Of a stretch of DNA of 64,000 bases, positions 24,459 to 33,364 are shown one piece after another. Positions within the stretch are counted from its first letter, which is position 1. Each line of letters begins with the position of its first letter. The position numbers and the translations under genes are program-made. The DNA is from Afifella pfennigii DSM 17143 (GTDB lineage: Bacteria; Pseudomonadota; Alphaproteobacteria; Rhizobiales; Afifellaceae): positions 1-64,000 of the forward strand of contig NZ_JHZK01000013.1 of assembly GCF_000688515.1 (NCBI RefSeq). The letters are read 5' to 3'. The notes below the pieces were generated by a model. The model made no database searches. It was not told where the DNA came from and was given only the letters and a program-made list of their open reading frames with translations.

Positions 24459-25643
24459 ATGCCACAGATAAGCAAGGACGAGGTGCTTAAGGCCCTCAGC
24501 CGGGTGAAGAGCCCCGATCTTGAGAGCGATATCGTCACCGAGAAACTGGTTTCCGATCCGATCATCTCCGGCGGCAAGGTGATCGTCTCCATCACCGTGC
24601 CGGCCGAGGCGGCCGAGATGCTGGAGCCCCTGCGCGAGGCGGCTGAGAAGGTGGTGGAGAACCTGGAAGGGGTCGAGCAGGCGATGGTGGTGCTGACCGC
24701 CGATCGCGGCGCCCGCACCGGCGGACCGCAGGCCGGTGCGCCGATGCGTGCCGCGCCGGCCGCGCCGGCCGCGCCCCGGCAGGCGCCGCCGCAGGGCGGC
24801 GCCCGGCCCGGCCCGGAGGCGGGGCCGCAGAAGGCAGGCGTGCCGGGGGTAAAGAAGATCATCGCCGTCGCCTCCGGCAAAGGCGGTGTCGGCAAGTCGA
24901 CGACGGCGGTCAATCTGGCGCTCGGTCTAAGCGCCAACGGGCTTTCCGTCGGCATTCTCGACGCCGACATTTACGGGCCGTCCATGCCGCGGCTCTTGAA
25001 GATTTCCGGGCGCCCGGAGGAGGTTTCCGGCCGGGTTTTGAAGCCGATGGAGAATTACGGCCTCAAGGTGATGTCGATCGGCTTCATGGTGGAGGAAGAG
25101 ACGCCGATGATCTGGCGCGGCCCGATGGTCATCTCGGCGCTGACGCAGATGCTGCGCGAGGTGGCCTGGGGCGATCTCGACGTTCTCGTCGTCGACATGC
25201 CGCCGGGCACCGGCGATGCGCAACTGACGATGGCGCAGCAGGTGCCGCTCGCCGGCGCCGTCATCGTGTCGACGCCGCAGGATCTGGCGCTGATCGATGC
25301 GCGCAAGGGCCTCAACATGTTCAAGCGTGTGAACGTGCCCGTTCTCGGCATCGTGGAGAATATGAGCTTCTTCCTCTGCCCGCATTGCGGCGAGCGCTCC
25401 GACATTTTCGGCCATGGCGGCGCCGAGCATGAGGCAGAGCGCATCGGCGTGCCGTTCCTCGGCGCGGTGCCGCTGCATATCGACATCCGCCAGACCTCCG
25501 ATGCCGGCGTGCCGGTCGTCGTCGCCGAGCCGCAATCGGAGCATGCGCGCATCTACCGCCGCATCGCCGAAAGGGTGATGGAAGGGCTTGCCGAAGCAGG
25601 CGGGGAAGGGGCGCGCCGCCCGCCGAGCATCGTCGTGGAATAG
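24459..25643 (+). CDS. apbC: Mrp/ApbC iron-sulphur cluster carrier ATPase
   Basis: A 394-residue P-loop ATPase that binds and transfers Fe-S clusters. The N-terminal DUF59/MIP18 domain (residues 1-85) is followed by a Pro/Ala/Gln-rich linker (about 95-130) and the Mrp ATPase: SGKGGVGKSTTAVNLALGL, DADIYGPSMPRLL, VDMPPGTGDAQL, and the cluster-binding CPHCGERSDIFG. ATG 24459 has AAGGAG six bases upstream. It stands alone, divergent from fdhD and convergent with the exporter gene. Confidence 0.94.
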   Translation: MPQISKDEVLKALSRVKSPDLESDIVTEKLVSDPIISGGKVIVSITVPAEAAEMLEPLREAAEKVVENLEGVEQAMVVLTADRGARTGGPQAGAPMRAAPAAPAAPRQAPPQGGARPGPEAGPQKAGVPGVKKIIAVASGKGGVGKSTTAVNLALGLSANGLSVGILDADIYGPSMPRLLKISGRPEEVSGRVLKPMENYGLKVMSIGFMVEEETPMIWRGPMVISALTQMLREVAWGDLDVLVVDMPPGTGDAQLTMAQQVPLAGAVIVSTPQDLALIDARKGLNMFKRVNVPVLGIVENMSFFLCPHCGERSDIFGHGGAEHEAERIGVPFLGAVPLHIDIRQTSDAGVPVVVAEPQSEHARIYRRIAERVMEGLAEAGGEGARRPPSIVVE

Positions 25644-25645
25644 CT

Positions 25646-26923
25646 TCAGCGCGGCAGGCGCAACAGGGCGAGGGAGAAGAAGAGCGCTGCGAGAGCGCAC
25701 ACGCCCATCACCATGACGAGTGGCATCGGTGTGGTGCTGCCGGCCAGCACCGCGCCGGCGATGGCGGAGACGATGGCGCCGCCGCCGATCTGGCTGGCGC
25801 CCTGCAGGCCCGCCGCTGCGCCCGCGATGTCCGTGCGCAGGCTGATGGCGCCGGCGATGGTGCTCGGCAGCACCAGCCCGTTGGCGATGCCCCCCACCCC
25901 CATCGGCAAGAAGAGCGTCGCCGGCGTGACGATGCCGGCGAGGAAGAAGCCTGTCATGGCAACGACGGTCGCGACCAGCAGGAGAGAGCCCAGAAGCGTC
26001 ATGCGCCGAACGTCGGCCCGCTCCGCGAACCGGCCGGAGAGGAAATTGCCGAAAGCGTAACCGACGGCGATGATGGCGAACCAGCTGCCATAGGTGACCG
26101 GCGAAAGGCCGATAATGGTGTCGGCGACATAGGCCGCCCCGCCGAGGAAAGAGAAGAACACGGCCGTGGAAAGGCTGGAGACGGCGGTATAGGCGCGGAA
26201 GGCCGGCAGGGCGAGGAGCTCGCCGAAATGGCGCAGCATGGCAAGAAGGCCGATCGCTTCCGCGCGCGCGTGATTGGTCTCGCTGACATCGCGCCAGGCA
26301 ACGAGGAGCGTGAGCGCGCCGAGAAGGCCCATGAGCCAGAACTGTGCTTGCCAGCCGAAGACTTCCTGCAAGAGGCCGCCGACGAACGGCGCTATCATCG
26401 GGCCCATGGCGAGACCCATCGTGACATAGCCGATGACGCTCGCCGCCTTGGCGCGATCGTAAAGGTCGCGCACGATGGCCCGGCCCAAAACGATACCGGT
26501 ACATCCCCCTGCCGCCTGTACGACGCGCAGCGCAACGAGGCTCTCGATCGAGGTTGCCGCGACGGCCAGAAAGCTTGCCACGGTGAAGATGGCGAGCCCT
26601 GCGAGCAGGACCGGTCGCCGCCCGAAACGGTCCGAGAGCGGGCCGATGGCGATCTGCGAGACGGCGATGGAGGCCAAGAACAGCGACAGGACGAGCTGCA
26701 CAGCGCCGAAATCTGCGTCGAACTCCACCTGCAGCGCCGGCATGGAGGGCACGATCACGTTGATCGCGAAGGGGCTCAACGTGGAGATGATGACGAGACT
26801 GACAAGGCTTGGCCGCCGCCCCGGCTGTTGGGGGAGGGTGGCATCGGACACGGCGGAGCACATTCCCTTTCGTAGGGTGCGGGCGATGCTGCTGGAAAGA
26901 GCGTGGCCGCGGATATCACCCAT
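25646..26923 (-). CDS. Bcr/CflA-type MFS drug exporter
   Basis: A 425-residue major facilitator with 12 predicted helices. Motifs include SPFAINVIVPSMPALQVEFDA (Bcr/CflA helix 1), LSDRFGRRPVLLAGL (motif A) and VQAAGGCTGIVLGRAIVRDLYDR. ATG 26923 has AGGAAGCG upstream; ATG 26863 (MCSAVSDATLP) would match the shorter family N-terminus and cannot be ruled out. It probably exports drugs or small metabolites; the substrate is unknown. Its end is 2 bases from the end of apbC, tail to tail. Confidence 0.87.
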   Translation of the reverse strand: MGDIRGHALSSSIARTLRKGMCSAVSDATLPQQPGRRPSLVSLVIISTLSPFAINVIVPSMPALQVEFDADFGAVQLVLSLFLASIAVSQIAIGPLSDRFGRRPVLLAGLAIFTVASFLAVAATSIESLVALRVVQAAGGCTGIVLGRAIVRDLYDRAKAASVIGYVTMGLAMGPMIAPFVGGLLQEVFGWQAQFWLMGLLGALTLLVAWRDVSETNHARAEAIGLLAMLRHFGELLALPAFRAYTAVSSLSTAVFFSFLGGAAYVADTIIGLSPVTYGSWFAIIAVGYAFGNFLSGRFAERADVRRMTLLGSLLLVATVVAMTGFFLAGIVTPATLFLPMGVGGIANGLVLPSTIAGAISLRTDIAGAAAGLQGASQIGGGAIVSAIAGAVLAGSTTPMPLVMVMGVCALAALFFSLALLRLPR

Positions 26924-27160
26924 GCGCTTCCTGCATGACGGCTATTTTTATGTCGTAAGGTCGCGGCTCTAGGGTCTGTTGAAGATCAGCACATGCTGCT
27001 GCGTTGGAGCCCCAGATCGCCCGTCAGCAGGAGCCGGGCGCGGATTTGCCATCGCAGCGTCGCTCCCCGTCGCATCTGCGCAGGCATGTCCTTGCCCATC
27101 GCTCGTTGACCTGGCCGCTTCTCGATGCGCCGTAGCCTATATGATGATCCTAAGCAGACC
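26924..27160. other. Intergenic stretch, no gene recognised
   Basis: About 237 bases between the start of the MFS gene and the end of the DMT transporter gene. Open frames here have no recognisable product and codon choice unlike the neighbours. It should contain the MFS promoter. No hairpin with a T-run was found. Confidence 0.45.
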
Positions 27161-28084
27161 TTAGCGCGGCGGCGGGGTGGTGAGGGTGCGCGCCGCCTCC
27201 GAGGCGCCGACCTTGCGCTCGCGATAGAAGGTGTAGATGCCCGTGGCGACCAGGATCGCCGTGCCGGCGAGCAAGAGAGCGTCCGGCCAGACGCCGAAGA
27301 CCAGGATCTGCAGGATCACGGCATAGACCATCAGCGAATAGCGGAACGGTGCCACGACGCTGATATCGCCGGTGCGCATCGCCGCGATGATGAAGATATA
27401 GCCGAGCACGACACAGATGCCGGCTCCCAAGAGGATCACCAGGTCCCCCAGGCTCGGCATCACGGTCTCCTCAAAGAGCATCATCACCCCGCCGAAGAGG
27501 CCGACGGCAACCGCTGAGATCGCCGTGACGGTGAGCGTTGAAAGCCCCCGCGGCAGGCGTTTGGAGGCAAGGTCGCGCACCGCGACGGCGCCGATCGCCA
27601 AGAGCGCCACCAGCGACCAGGCGTTGAAGCCTTCAAGGCCCGGCTGGACGATGAGAAGCGTGCCGGCGAGCCCGACGCTGATCGCCGCCCAGCGGCGTAT
27701 GCCGACCTTTTCGCCGAGAAAGAGCGCCGCGCCGGCCGTCGTTGCCAGCGGCGCCACCTGCAGGATCGCGGAGGCGTTGGCTAGCGGCATACGAAACAGG
27801 GCCGAAAGATAAAGTCCGGTCGCCACGACCTCGCCGAGGGTGCGCCAGACGAGCGTGCTATGGCGCAGAAGCTTCAGATTGGCGAAGCCACCGCGCCAGC
27901 GCGCGAGCACGATGACCACCGGCGAGATGATGAGGCCGCGAAGGAAAATGATCTCGCCGGTCGGCAGCCTTTCGCTAACCAGCTTGACCAGCGTGTCGTT
28001 GAGGATGAAGGCCACCATCGCGGCCAGCATATAGATGATGCCGAGACGGTTCTGACTGGCGGACGTATCGGCAGACGGGATCAC
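27161..28084 (-). CDS. DMT/EamA family transporter
   Basis: A 307-residue membrane protein with ten predicted helices in two EamA repeats: IIYMLAAMVAFILNDTLVKLVSERLPTGEI and GEVVATGLYLSALFRMPLANASAILQVAPL in the first half, GAVAVRDLASKRLPRG and VVAPFRYSLMVYAVILQILVFGVWPD in the second. It exports or imports small metabolites; substrate unknown. It begins with GTG (VIPSADTS). It lies between the exporter gene and moaA on the same strand. Confidence 0.88.
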   Translation of the reverse strand: MIPSADTSASQNRLGIIYMLAAMVAFILNDTLVKLVSERLPTGEIIFLRGLIISPVVIVLARWRGGFANLKLLRHSTLVWRTLGEVVATGLYLSALFRMPLANASAILQVAPLATTAGAALFLGEKVGIRRWAAISVGLAGTLLIVQPGLEGFNAWSLVALLAIGAVAVRDLASKRLPRGLSTLTVTAISAVAVGLFGGVMMLFEETVMPSLGDLVILLGAGICVVLGYIFIIAAMRTGDISVVAPFRYSLMVYAVILQILVFGVWPDALLLAGTAILVATGIYTFYRERKVGASEAARTLTTPPPR

Positions 28085-28154
28085 TTGGGCGAGCAGTTTG
28101 GGGGAGCGGACGGGAAGGTGGAATGGACGGACGGCCGCTATGGACCGCCGCCCG

Positions 28155-29180
28155 CTAGCCGCCGGTCACGCTCATATGCCGAGAAACGGCCGGCCGCTTG
28201 GTAGCCCGGTCGATAACGAAATCATGGCCCTTCGGCTTGCGCGCAATCGCCCGGTCGATGGTCTCCGAGACAAGCTCGTTGCCTTCCGAGGCGCGTAGCG
28301 GTGCCCTGAGATCGGCCGCGTCTTCCTGGCCGAGGCACATATAGAGCGTGCCCGTGCAGGTAAGCCTCACGCGATTGCAGCTCTCGCAGAAATTATGCGT
28401 CATCGGTGTGATGAAGCCGAGCCGGCCGCCAGTCTCGCCCACCTCCACATAGCGGGCCGGCCCGCCCGTCTTGAAGGGAATGTCGATGAGCGTGAATTCC
28501 TCCGCGAGACGGGAGCGCACGGTGGAGAGCGGCAGATACTGATCGGTTCGGTCGCCCTCGATCTCGCCGAGCGGCATCGTCTCGATCAGGGTGAGGTCCA
28601 TGCCCTCGCCATGTGCGAAGCGGATCATCTCCGGTATCTCCGTCTCGTTGACGTCTTTCAGCGCGACGGTGTTGAGCTTGACCTTCAAGCCAGCGGCCTG
28701 TGCGGCGCGGATGCCGGCGAACACCTTGCCGAGCTTGCCCCAGCGCGTGATGGCCTTGAATTTGTCGGGATCGAGCGTGTCGAGGGAGATATTGATGCGC
28801 TTCACGCCGGCATCGGCGAGCTCGGTGGCGAACCGCTCCAGCTGCGAGCCGTTGCTGGTCAGCGTCAGCTCTTCCAGGCGCCCGCTCTGAAGGTGGCGGC
28901 CGAGCTGTCGAAAGAGCCACATGATGTCGCGCCGCACCAGCGGCTCGCCGCCTGTAATCCTCAGCTTCCTGACGCCCTTGTCGATGAAGACGGAGGTCAG
29001 CCGGTCGAGCTCCTCAAGCGTCAGCAGGTCGCGCTTGGGCAGGAAGGTCATGTCTTCCGCCATGCAATAGACGCACCGGAAGTCGCAGCGGTCGGTGACG
29101 GAGATGCGCAGATAGGAAATCGCTCGCCCGAAGGGGTCGATCATCGGGGCTACACGGCTGGTCTCAGGGGAAATGCTCAA
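28155..29180 (-). CDS. moaA: GTP 3',8-cyclase, molybdenum cofactor biosynthesis
   Basis: Radical SAM enzyme of the first molybdopterin step. The N-terminal cluster motif is CDFRCVYC (C-x3-C-x2-C), with [34 protein letters not shown] and the C-terminal cluster CESC...CTGTLYMC (C-x2-C-x13-C). The protein ends in the conserved Gly-Gly. The TTG at 29180 is preceded by GAGG; ATG 29144 (MIDPFGRA) is an alternative, and a longer frame from 29240 is less likely. It is separated by about 5 kb from moeA, mobB and mobA. Confidence 0.92.
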   Translation of the reverse strand: MSISPETSRVAPMIDPFGRAISYLRISVTDRCDFRCVYCMAEDMTFLPKRDLLTLEELDRLTSVFIDKGVRKLRITGGEPLVRRDIMWLFRQLGRHLQSGRLEELTLTSNGSQLERFATELADAGVKRINISLDTLDPDKFKAITRWGKLGKVFAGIRAAQAAGLKVKLNTVALKDVNETEIPEMIRFAHGEGMDLTLIETMPLGEIEGDRTDQYLPLSTVRSRLAEEFTLIDIPFKTGGPARYVEVGETGGRLGFITPMTHNFCESCNRVRLTCTGTLYMCLGQEDAADLRAPLRASEGNELVSETIDRAIARKPKGHDFVIDRATKRPAVSRHMSVTGG

Positions 29181-29342
29181 TTCGACCTCGCTGCCCGCCC
29201 GTTCCGGCGGTTTTGCGCGCAGGCCTTGCCGGGCTGACAAGACGCTGAGCGTGCTTATATCAGCTCAATCTATGCATCGTGGCAGCCGCGTCAAACCCAT
29301 CAAAGATGGAGCGCGGCGCGCCGAATTCGCGAACAAGGAGAG

Positions 29343-29705
29343 ATGATGGCCGAGCCCTGGCCCACCGAGATCCGTTTGAAGAAGGACCGCAGGACGTTGG
29401 CCGTGAGCTTCGACGACGGCGAGGCTTTCGCGCTAGCGGCGGAATATCTGCGCGTTTTCTCGCCCTCCGCCGAGGTGCAGGGCCATTCGCCGGCCGAACG
29501 CAAGGTCGTCGGCGGCAAGCAGGCGGTGGAGATTCTCCAGGTCGCGCCGGTCGGCAATTACGCCGTGCGTCTCGTTTTCGACGACATGCACAATTCCGGG
29601 ATTTACTCCTGGAGCTACCTCTACCGGCTCGGCCGCGACCGCGAGGCGCTATGGCCGGCCTATCTCGCCGAGCTGGAGGAGAAGGGGCTCAGCCGGGGCG
29701 CCTGA
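29343..29705 (+). CDS. DUF971 protein (gamma-butyrobetaine hydroxylase N-terminal-like)
   Basis: A 120-residue protein consisting only of the DUF971/GBBH-like N-terminal domain: PTEIRLKKDRRTLAVSFDDG, FALAAEYLRVFSPSAEVQGH, VGNYAVRLVFDDMHNSGIYSWSYLYRLG. In eukaryotic enzymes this domain binds zinc; stand-alone bacterial versions are linked to Fe-S or Mrp functions but are uncharacterised. ATG 29343 and ATG 29346 are equally good starts after AAGGAGAG. Confidence 0.88.
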   Translation: MMAEPWPTEIRLKKDRRTLAVSFDDGEAFALAAEYLRVFSPSAEVQGHSPAERKVVGGKQAVEILQVAPVGNYAVRLVFDDMHNSGIYSWSYLYRLGRDREALWPAYLAELEEKGLSRGA

Positions 29706-29722
29706 AATGGCGCGATGAGCAT

Positions 29723-29752
29723 AAAAAAAACGGCCGACGAAGGCGCCGGCCG
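29723..29752 (-). terminator. Rho-independent terminator of the L,D-transpeptidase gene
   Basis: On the minus strand CGGCCG (29752-29747) pairs with CGGCCG (29736-29731) around a GC-rich loop that can itself pair in part, followed at once by eight T (29730-29723). It lies 24 bases after the transpeptidase stop, between two convergent genes. This is the clearest intrinsic terminator in the window. Confidence 0.8.
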
Positions 29753-29775
29753 CCTGCTGCCTTGCTGAGACGAGT

Positions 29776-30378
29776 TCAGTGGCGCACGACCACCTTCGTG
29801 CCGACATTGACCCGCTCGTAGAGGTCCGTCACGTCGTCGTTGGTCATGCGGATGCAGCCGGAGGAAACCGCCTGACCGATCGTCCAGGGCTCGTTGGAGC
29901 CGTGGATGCGGTAGAGCGTGGAGCCGATATAGAGGGCGCGCGCGCCGAGCGGATTGTTCGGGCCGCCTTCCATATAGGACGGCAGGCCAGGCTGGCGCTT
30001 GCGCATGGCCGGCGGCGGGGTCCAGCCCGGCCATTCCGCCTTGCGGGTGATGCGGTGCGTGCCGGACCACTGGAAGCCCTCGCGGCCGACCCCGACGCCG
30101 TATTTCAGCGCCTTACCGTTACCGATCACGTAGTAGAGACGGCGCTCGCTGGTATCGACGATGATGGTGTTGGCGCCATAGGGCCCATCGTAGTTGATGA
30201 CTTCCTTCTTGACGGGCGACTTGCCTCGATAGCGCGCCCCCGGGCCGAAATCGACCCAGGTGCGCGACACGGGGTCGAAAAAGCGAGCCGTCGGTTGAGC
30301 CGACACCTGCGGCGCCACGGTGGAGAGGGTGATGGCGACAACGGCGGCCATCGCCGCCATCAGACCAAGCTTCTTCAT
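29776..30378 (-). CDS. L,D-transpeptidase (YkuD domain), secreted
   Basis: A 200-residue periplasmic enzyme that makes 3-3 peptidoglycan cross-links or attaches proteins to peptidoglycan. The signal peptide is about residues 1-27. The YkuD core includes GANTIIVDTSERRLYYVIGNGKAL, WSGTHRITRKAEWPGWTPP and the active site H159GSNEPWTIGQAVSSGC175IRM. The size and WPGWTPP stretch match the Rhizobiales ErfK/YbiS-like group, which often serves in unipolar growth. It ends at a strong terminator and is divergent from purU. Confidence 0.93.
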   Translation of the reverse strand: MKKLGLMAAMAAVVAITLSTVAPQVSAQPTARFFDPVSRTWVDFGPGARYRGKSPVKKEVINYDGPYGANTIIVDTSERRLYYVIGNGKALKYGVGVGREGFQWSGTHRITRKAEWPGWTPPPAMRKRQPGLPSYMEGGPNNPLGARALYIGSTLYRIHGSNEPWTIGQAVSSGCIRMTNDDVTDLYERVNVGTKVVVRH

Positions 30379-30422
30379 TATCGTCCCCGCGAGACTGGCG
30401 ATATTGTCAATGCTCTAAGGTG

Positions 30423-30442
30423 TGAGGCGAATCATCGCCTCA
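30423..30442. promoter_or_regulatory. Perfect inverted repeat TGAGGCGA-ATCA-TCGCCTCA
   Basis: Eight-base perfect arms (30423-30430 and 30435-30442) with a 4-base centre, 45 bases upstream of the L,D-transpeptidase start. Without a T-run it is not an obvious terminator. It could be an operator for either divergent gene or a leader hairpin. Confidence 0.45.
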
Positions 30443-30497
30443 AGGCAAGTCGAAGGTAGGCGGATCGCATCTTCGTGAACGCTTTTTGCCGGCCTAT

Positions 30498-30513
30498 GTG
30501 TCCGGCCGGACAC
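30498..30513. promoter_or_regulatory. Perfect 16-bp palindrome GTGTCCGGCCGGACAC
   Basis: A gapless 16-base palindrome in the 276-base control region between the divergent L,D-transpeptidase gene and purU, 142 bases before the purU start. Its continuous dyad looks like a dimeric repressor site. No regulator gene is adjacent, so the role is inferred. Confidence 0.45.
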
Positions 30514-30654
30514 GCGCGCGCAAGATGGAAGCGCATTCTGGCACCTTGCGCTTTTTGGGCCAGTGTGGCGCGGGCGGCCTTTTGCCGGGCGTTCCCGGCC
30601 GCTACCTCCGCGATTTGGAGCCGCATACAGAAGTGGCAAGAGCCGGGGCGCAAC

Positions 30655-31512
30655 ATGACCGACTTCATCCTCACCCTTTCCTGCCCGAACCGGCCCGGCA
30701 TCGTCGCCGCGGTCGCCACCGCCTTGGTTTCCAACGGTTACGACATCTTGGAAGCGCAGCAGTTCGACGATAGCGAGACGGGCCATTTCTTCATGCGCGT
30801 CCTCTTCAAGCCGGCGGTGGAGGAGGCCGAGCTCGCCGCGTTCCGCGCCGCCATGGAAGGCATCGCCGAACGCTTTTCCATGGCATTTACCCTGCGCGAC
30901 CGCAGCATCAGGCGTCGGGTGATGATCCTGGTCTCCAAATTCGATCACTGCCTGGCCGACCTCCTCTATCGCTGGCGTATCGGCGAATTGCCGATGGAGG
31001 TGACGGCGATCGTCTCAAACCATCCGCGCGAGGCGTTGAGCCTGCCGGAGCTCAACGAGCTGCCCTTCCACCACCTGCCGGTGAGGCCGGAGACCAAGGC
31101 CGAGCAGGAAGCCGCCCTGGAGGAGCTGATCGCTGCGAGCGATACGGAGCTCGTCGTCCTTGCCCGGTATATGCAGGTTCTGTCCGACGGTCTTGCGGAG
31201 CGGCTCGCCGGGCGCTGCATCAACATCCATCATTCCTTCCTGCCGGGCTTCAAAGGCGCCAAGCCCTACCACCAGGCGCATCGGCGAGGCGTCAAGCTGA
31301 TCGGGGCGACGGCGCATTTCGTCACCCCCGACCTCGACGAGGGCCCGATCATCGAGCAGGACGTGGAACGCATCAGCCACCGCAACCGCCCGGACGATCT
31401 CGTTGCCAAGGGCCGCGACATCGAGCGCCGGGTCCTGGCGCGGGCGCTGCGCTACGTTCTGGAAGACCGGGTGATCGTCTTCGGCAACAAGACCGTGGTC
31501 TTCACCGATTGA
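30655..31512 (+). CDS. purU: Formyltetrahydrofolate deformylase
   Basis: Hydrolyses 10-formyltetrahydrofolate to formate and tetrahydrofolate, feeding purine synthesis and balancing one-carbon pools. A 285-residue protein: N-terminal ACT domain ([28 protein letters not shown]), then a formyl transferase domain with [49 protein letters not shown] and [17 protein letters not shown] holding the catalytic Asn/His/Asp. ATG 30655 is chosen at the ACT domain. Formate production may connect it to the Mo-cofactor and fdhD genes nearby. Confidence 0.95.
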   Translation: MTDFILTLSCPNRPGIVAAVATALVSNGYDILEAQQFDDSETGHFFMRVLFKPAVEEAELAAFRAAMEGIAERFSMAFTLRDRSIRRRVMILVSKFDHCLADLLYRWRIGELPMEVTAIVSNHPREALSLPELNELPFHHLPVRPETKAEQEAALEELIAASDTELVVLARYMQVLSDGLAERLAGRCINIHHSFLPGFKGAKPYHQAHRRGVKLIGATAHFVTPDLDEGPIIEQDVERISHRNRPDDLVAKGRDIERRVLARALRYVLEDRVIVFGNKTVVFTD

Positions 31513-31558
31513 GCCGTCGGCGGCGCGAGATGCTCCGCCAGCGGGAGCGGCGGCGTGC

Positions 31559-32185
31559 TTAGAGATAGTCCCTCAGCATCTCGCCGATGGCCCGCCGCTC
31601 GCGCCGCGAGCGGATCTGGGCCGAACCGACGCTGGTCGGGCAGATTTCGATGCGCCCCTTGTCGTCCGCTCTGAGCAGGAAGGTGCGCCGCGCCCCGACG
31701 AGGAAGTCGTCGGCGCCGTAGACGGCGACGGCGGTCAGCTCGAAGGATCGCACCTGGGAGGTCCAGTCGCCTGAGGGTATATCCCCGTCCTCCTGCTCGC
31801 CGATCTGCCGGATGAGATCGCCGAAAGTGCCGATATCGAGGTATTCCCCCGATTGCAGCGGGCCTTGCTTGAAGATGGAGCGCGGATCGCCCTGCATCGC
31901 CTCGTCGAGATCGCGCAGATCGGTGAGAGCGCGGTGATAGGAGCGCTCCGCGGTCGTGATCGTGGCGATGATGCTGGTCAGGTAGATTGCATCGGCGCTC
32001 ATATTGCTGATCAGGCAATGCGCTCCCAGCCCCCTGCCGGCACCGCGGTTGATGAGGATGGTCGAACGGCGCTGTCGTCGGAAGCCGCTGACGATGAGCT
32101 GCAGATAGACGACCCAGACCAGCAGCGTGCCGGTCGAGGTGACGACCGTCAGCGCGCGGCTGTTCTCCGTCATCCAGGCCCACAT
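31559..32185 (-). CDS. Hypothetical membrane-anchored protein
   Basis: A 208-residue protein with one N-terminal membrane segment at about residues 13-33 (VVTSTGTLLVWVVYLQLIVSG) followed by a cytoplasmic domain with a basic RRQRRSTILINRG stretch. I do not recognise the family. Similar small proteins of unknown function exist in Rhizobiales. Codon use is normal and the ORF is free of overlapping genes. It may share a transcription unit with nothing, as purU ends head-on 46 bases away. Confidence 0.65.
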   Translation of the reverse strand: MWAWMTENSRALTVVTSTGTLLVWVVYLQLIVSGFRRQRRSTILINRGAGRGLGAHCLISNMSADAIYLTSIIATITTAERSYHRALTDLRDLDEAMQGDPRSIFKQGPLQSGEYLDIGTFGDLIRQIGEQEDGDIPSGDWTSQVRSFELTAVAVYGADDFLVGARRTFLLRADDKGRIEICPTSVGSAQIRSRRERRAIGEMLRDYL

Positions 32186-32358
32186 GGCTTACGCTCCGGC
32201 GAAGCTTAGGGGGCGCTCATTCTTGCTAGCGCATACGCTGGGCATCTCGCCTCCGCCTTCGTATCGGGGAGGCAAACAACGCGGCGGGCAAGAAGTTTCC
32301 TTCTCGCAGCAAGAGATGGCGCGAGCGGCGGCCGCGTGAGCGAACGACGATCTTCGCG

Positions 32359-32390
32359 TTGATGATGTACGAAGTTGACGATGTACGAAG
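32359..32390. repeat. Tandem 16-bp direct repeat, two copies
   Basis: TTGATGATGTACGAAG (32359-32374) is followed directly by TTGACGATGTACGAAG (32375-32390), with one mismatch. It starts 10 bases past the 3' end of tRNA-Val on the downstream side. Its function is unknown. The arrangement could be an expansion or a recombination scar next to the tRNA. Confidence 0.75.
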
Positions 32391-32400
32391 CTGAAACCGA

Positions 32401-32475
32401 TGGTGGGCGCGACAGGGATTGAACCTGTGACCCCTGCCGTGTGAAGGCAGTGCTCTCCCGCTGAGCTACGCGCCC
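32401..32475 (-). tRNA. tRNA-Val (anticodon CAC)
   Basis: Read on the reverse strand, the sequence folds into a cloverleaf. The acceptor is GGGCGCG pairing with CGCGCCC, the D arm is GCTC...GAGC, and the anticodon stem CTGCC/GGCAG encloses loop TTCACAC with anticodon CAC (reads GUG, Val). The T arm is CAGG-GTTCAATCC-CCTG type, the discriminator is A, and CCA is encoded at 32403-32401. Confidence 0.95.
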
Positions 32476-32554
32476 GGATCGTTTCGGCATGTGGCATGGC
32501 CCGGCCTTCCGGTCAAGCCAAACGGGCTCCGCGGAGTCCGTGATGCGCTTTCGT

Positions 32555-33232
32555 CTATTGCGGTTGGGCGAGGAGCGCGCTCGCCCGCGCAACGGTAAGC
32601 TCGCGATAATGGTGGAGAACGTCGTCGGGCGAAAGCTCGGCGATCGGCCGGTCGCTGTAGCCGAAGGAAACGCCGATCACCTTGACCCCGGCCGCGCGCG
32701 CCGCGCCGATATCGGCGGCGGAATCGCCGATCATGACCGCGCGCGCGATCTCACCGCCGGCCGCCGCGACGGTGGCCTCAAGATGGCCCGGATCGGGCTT
32801 TTTTCGCTCCACCGCGTCGACGCCGAGAACGGCTCTGAAGCGCGGCGCGATGCCGAGCTTTTCCAGAAGCAGCCTGGAGGCATCGGTGCGCTTGTTGGTG
32901 CACACGGCAAAGCCCCAGCCGGCCTCCTCCAGCCGGTCGAGCGCTTCAAGAACGCCCGGAAACGGTCGGCTGTTGACGCAGATATTCTGACCGTAATGCT
33001 CCAGAAACAGCTCAAACAGCCGGTCGAGCTGGCTTTCCTCCACGATGGCGCCGGCGCGCGCCGCGCCTGCGGCGATCATCCTGCGGGCGCCGCCGGAGAT
33101 GAAGGGCATGATCTCCTTGGCCGGGGCTGGCGGCAGGCCCTGCTGCGCCAGGACATGGTTCAAGGTGGCCATCAGGTCCGGGGCGGTGTCGACGAGGGTT
33201 CCGTCGAGGTCGAAGACGAGGATCGCGTTCAT
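32555..33232 (-). CDS. gph: Phosphoglycolate phosphatase
   Basis: A 225-residue HAD-superfamily phosphatase: motif [16 protein letters not shown] with the nucleophile Asp, the cap domain, motif II VCTNKR, motif III Lys in [10 protein letters not shown] and motif [28 protein letters not shown]. Hydrolyses 2-phosphoglycolate formed by DNA repair or oxygenation. ATG 33232 is chosen for the [12 protein letters not shown] start. It is divergent from rpiA. Confidence 0.92.
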   Translation of the reverse strand: MNAILVFDLDGTLVDTAPDLMATLNHVLAQQGLPPAPAKEIMPFISGGARRMIAAGAARAGAIVEESQLDRLFELFLEHYGQNICVNSRPFPGVLEALDRLEEAGWGFAVCTNKRTDASRLLLEKLGIAPRFRAVLGVDAVERKKPDPGHLEATVAAAGGEIARAVMIGDSAADIGAARAAGVKVIGVSFGYSDRPIAELSPDDVLHHYRELTVARASALLAQPQ

Positions 33233-33364
33233 GGAAGGCTCGCTATCCGACCCCCGGGCGGGAAGCAAGCGGGCGTGGCGGCGCGCACTCTGCCGCCTTG
33301 GAACGCCAAACGACGCATGATACGCCGAGCTTGCAAACGCGAAAACGGCGGGGGAGGGGCGGCG

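Noticed and set aside
24927-26861. 644-codon minus-strand frame opposite apbC and across the MFS gene
   Set aside because: It is a shadow of two well-supported genes and has no recognisable domain.
30379-30654. Folate-type riboswitch upstream of purU
   Set aside because: The region has dyads but no recognisable tetrahydrofolate aptamer core, and the dyads are better read as operators.
30475-30654. N-terminal extension of purU of about 60 residues
   Set aside because: The extension is Arg/Cys/Ala-rich and unlike any ACT-domain protein, while ATG 30655 begins exactly at the ACT domain.
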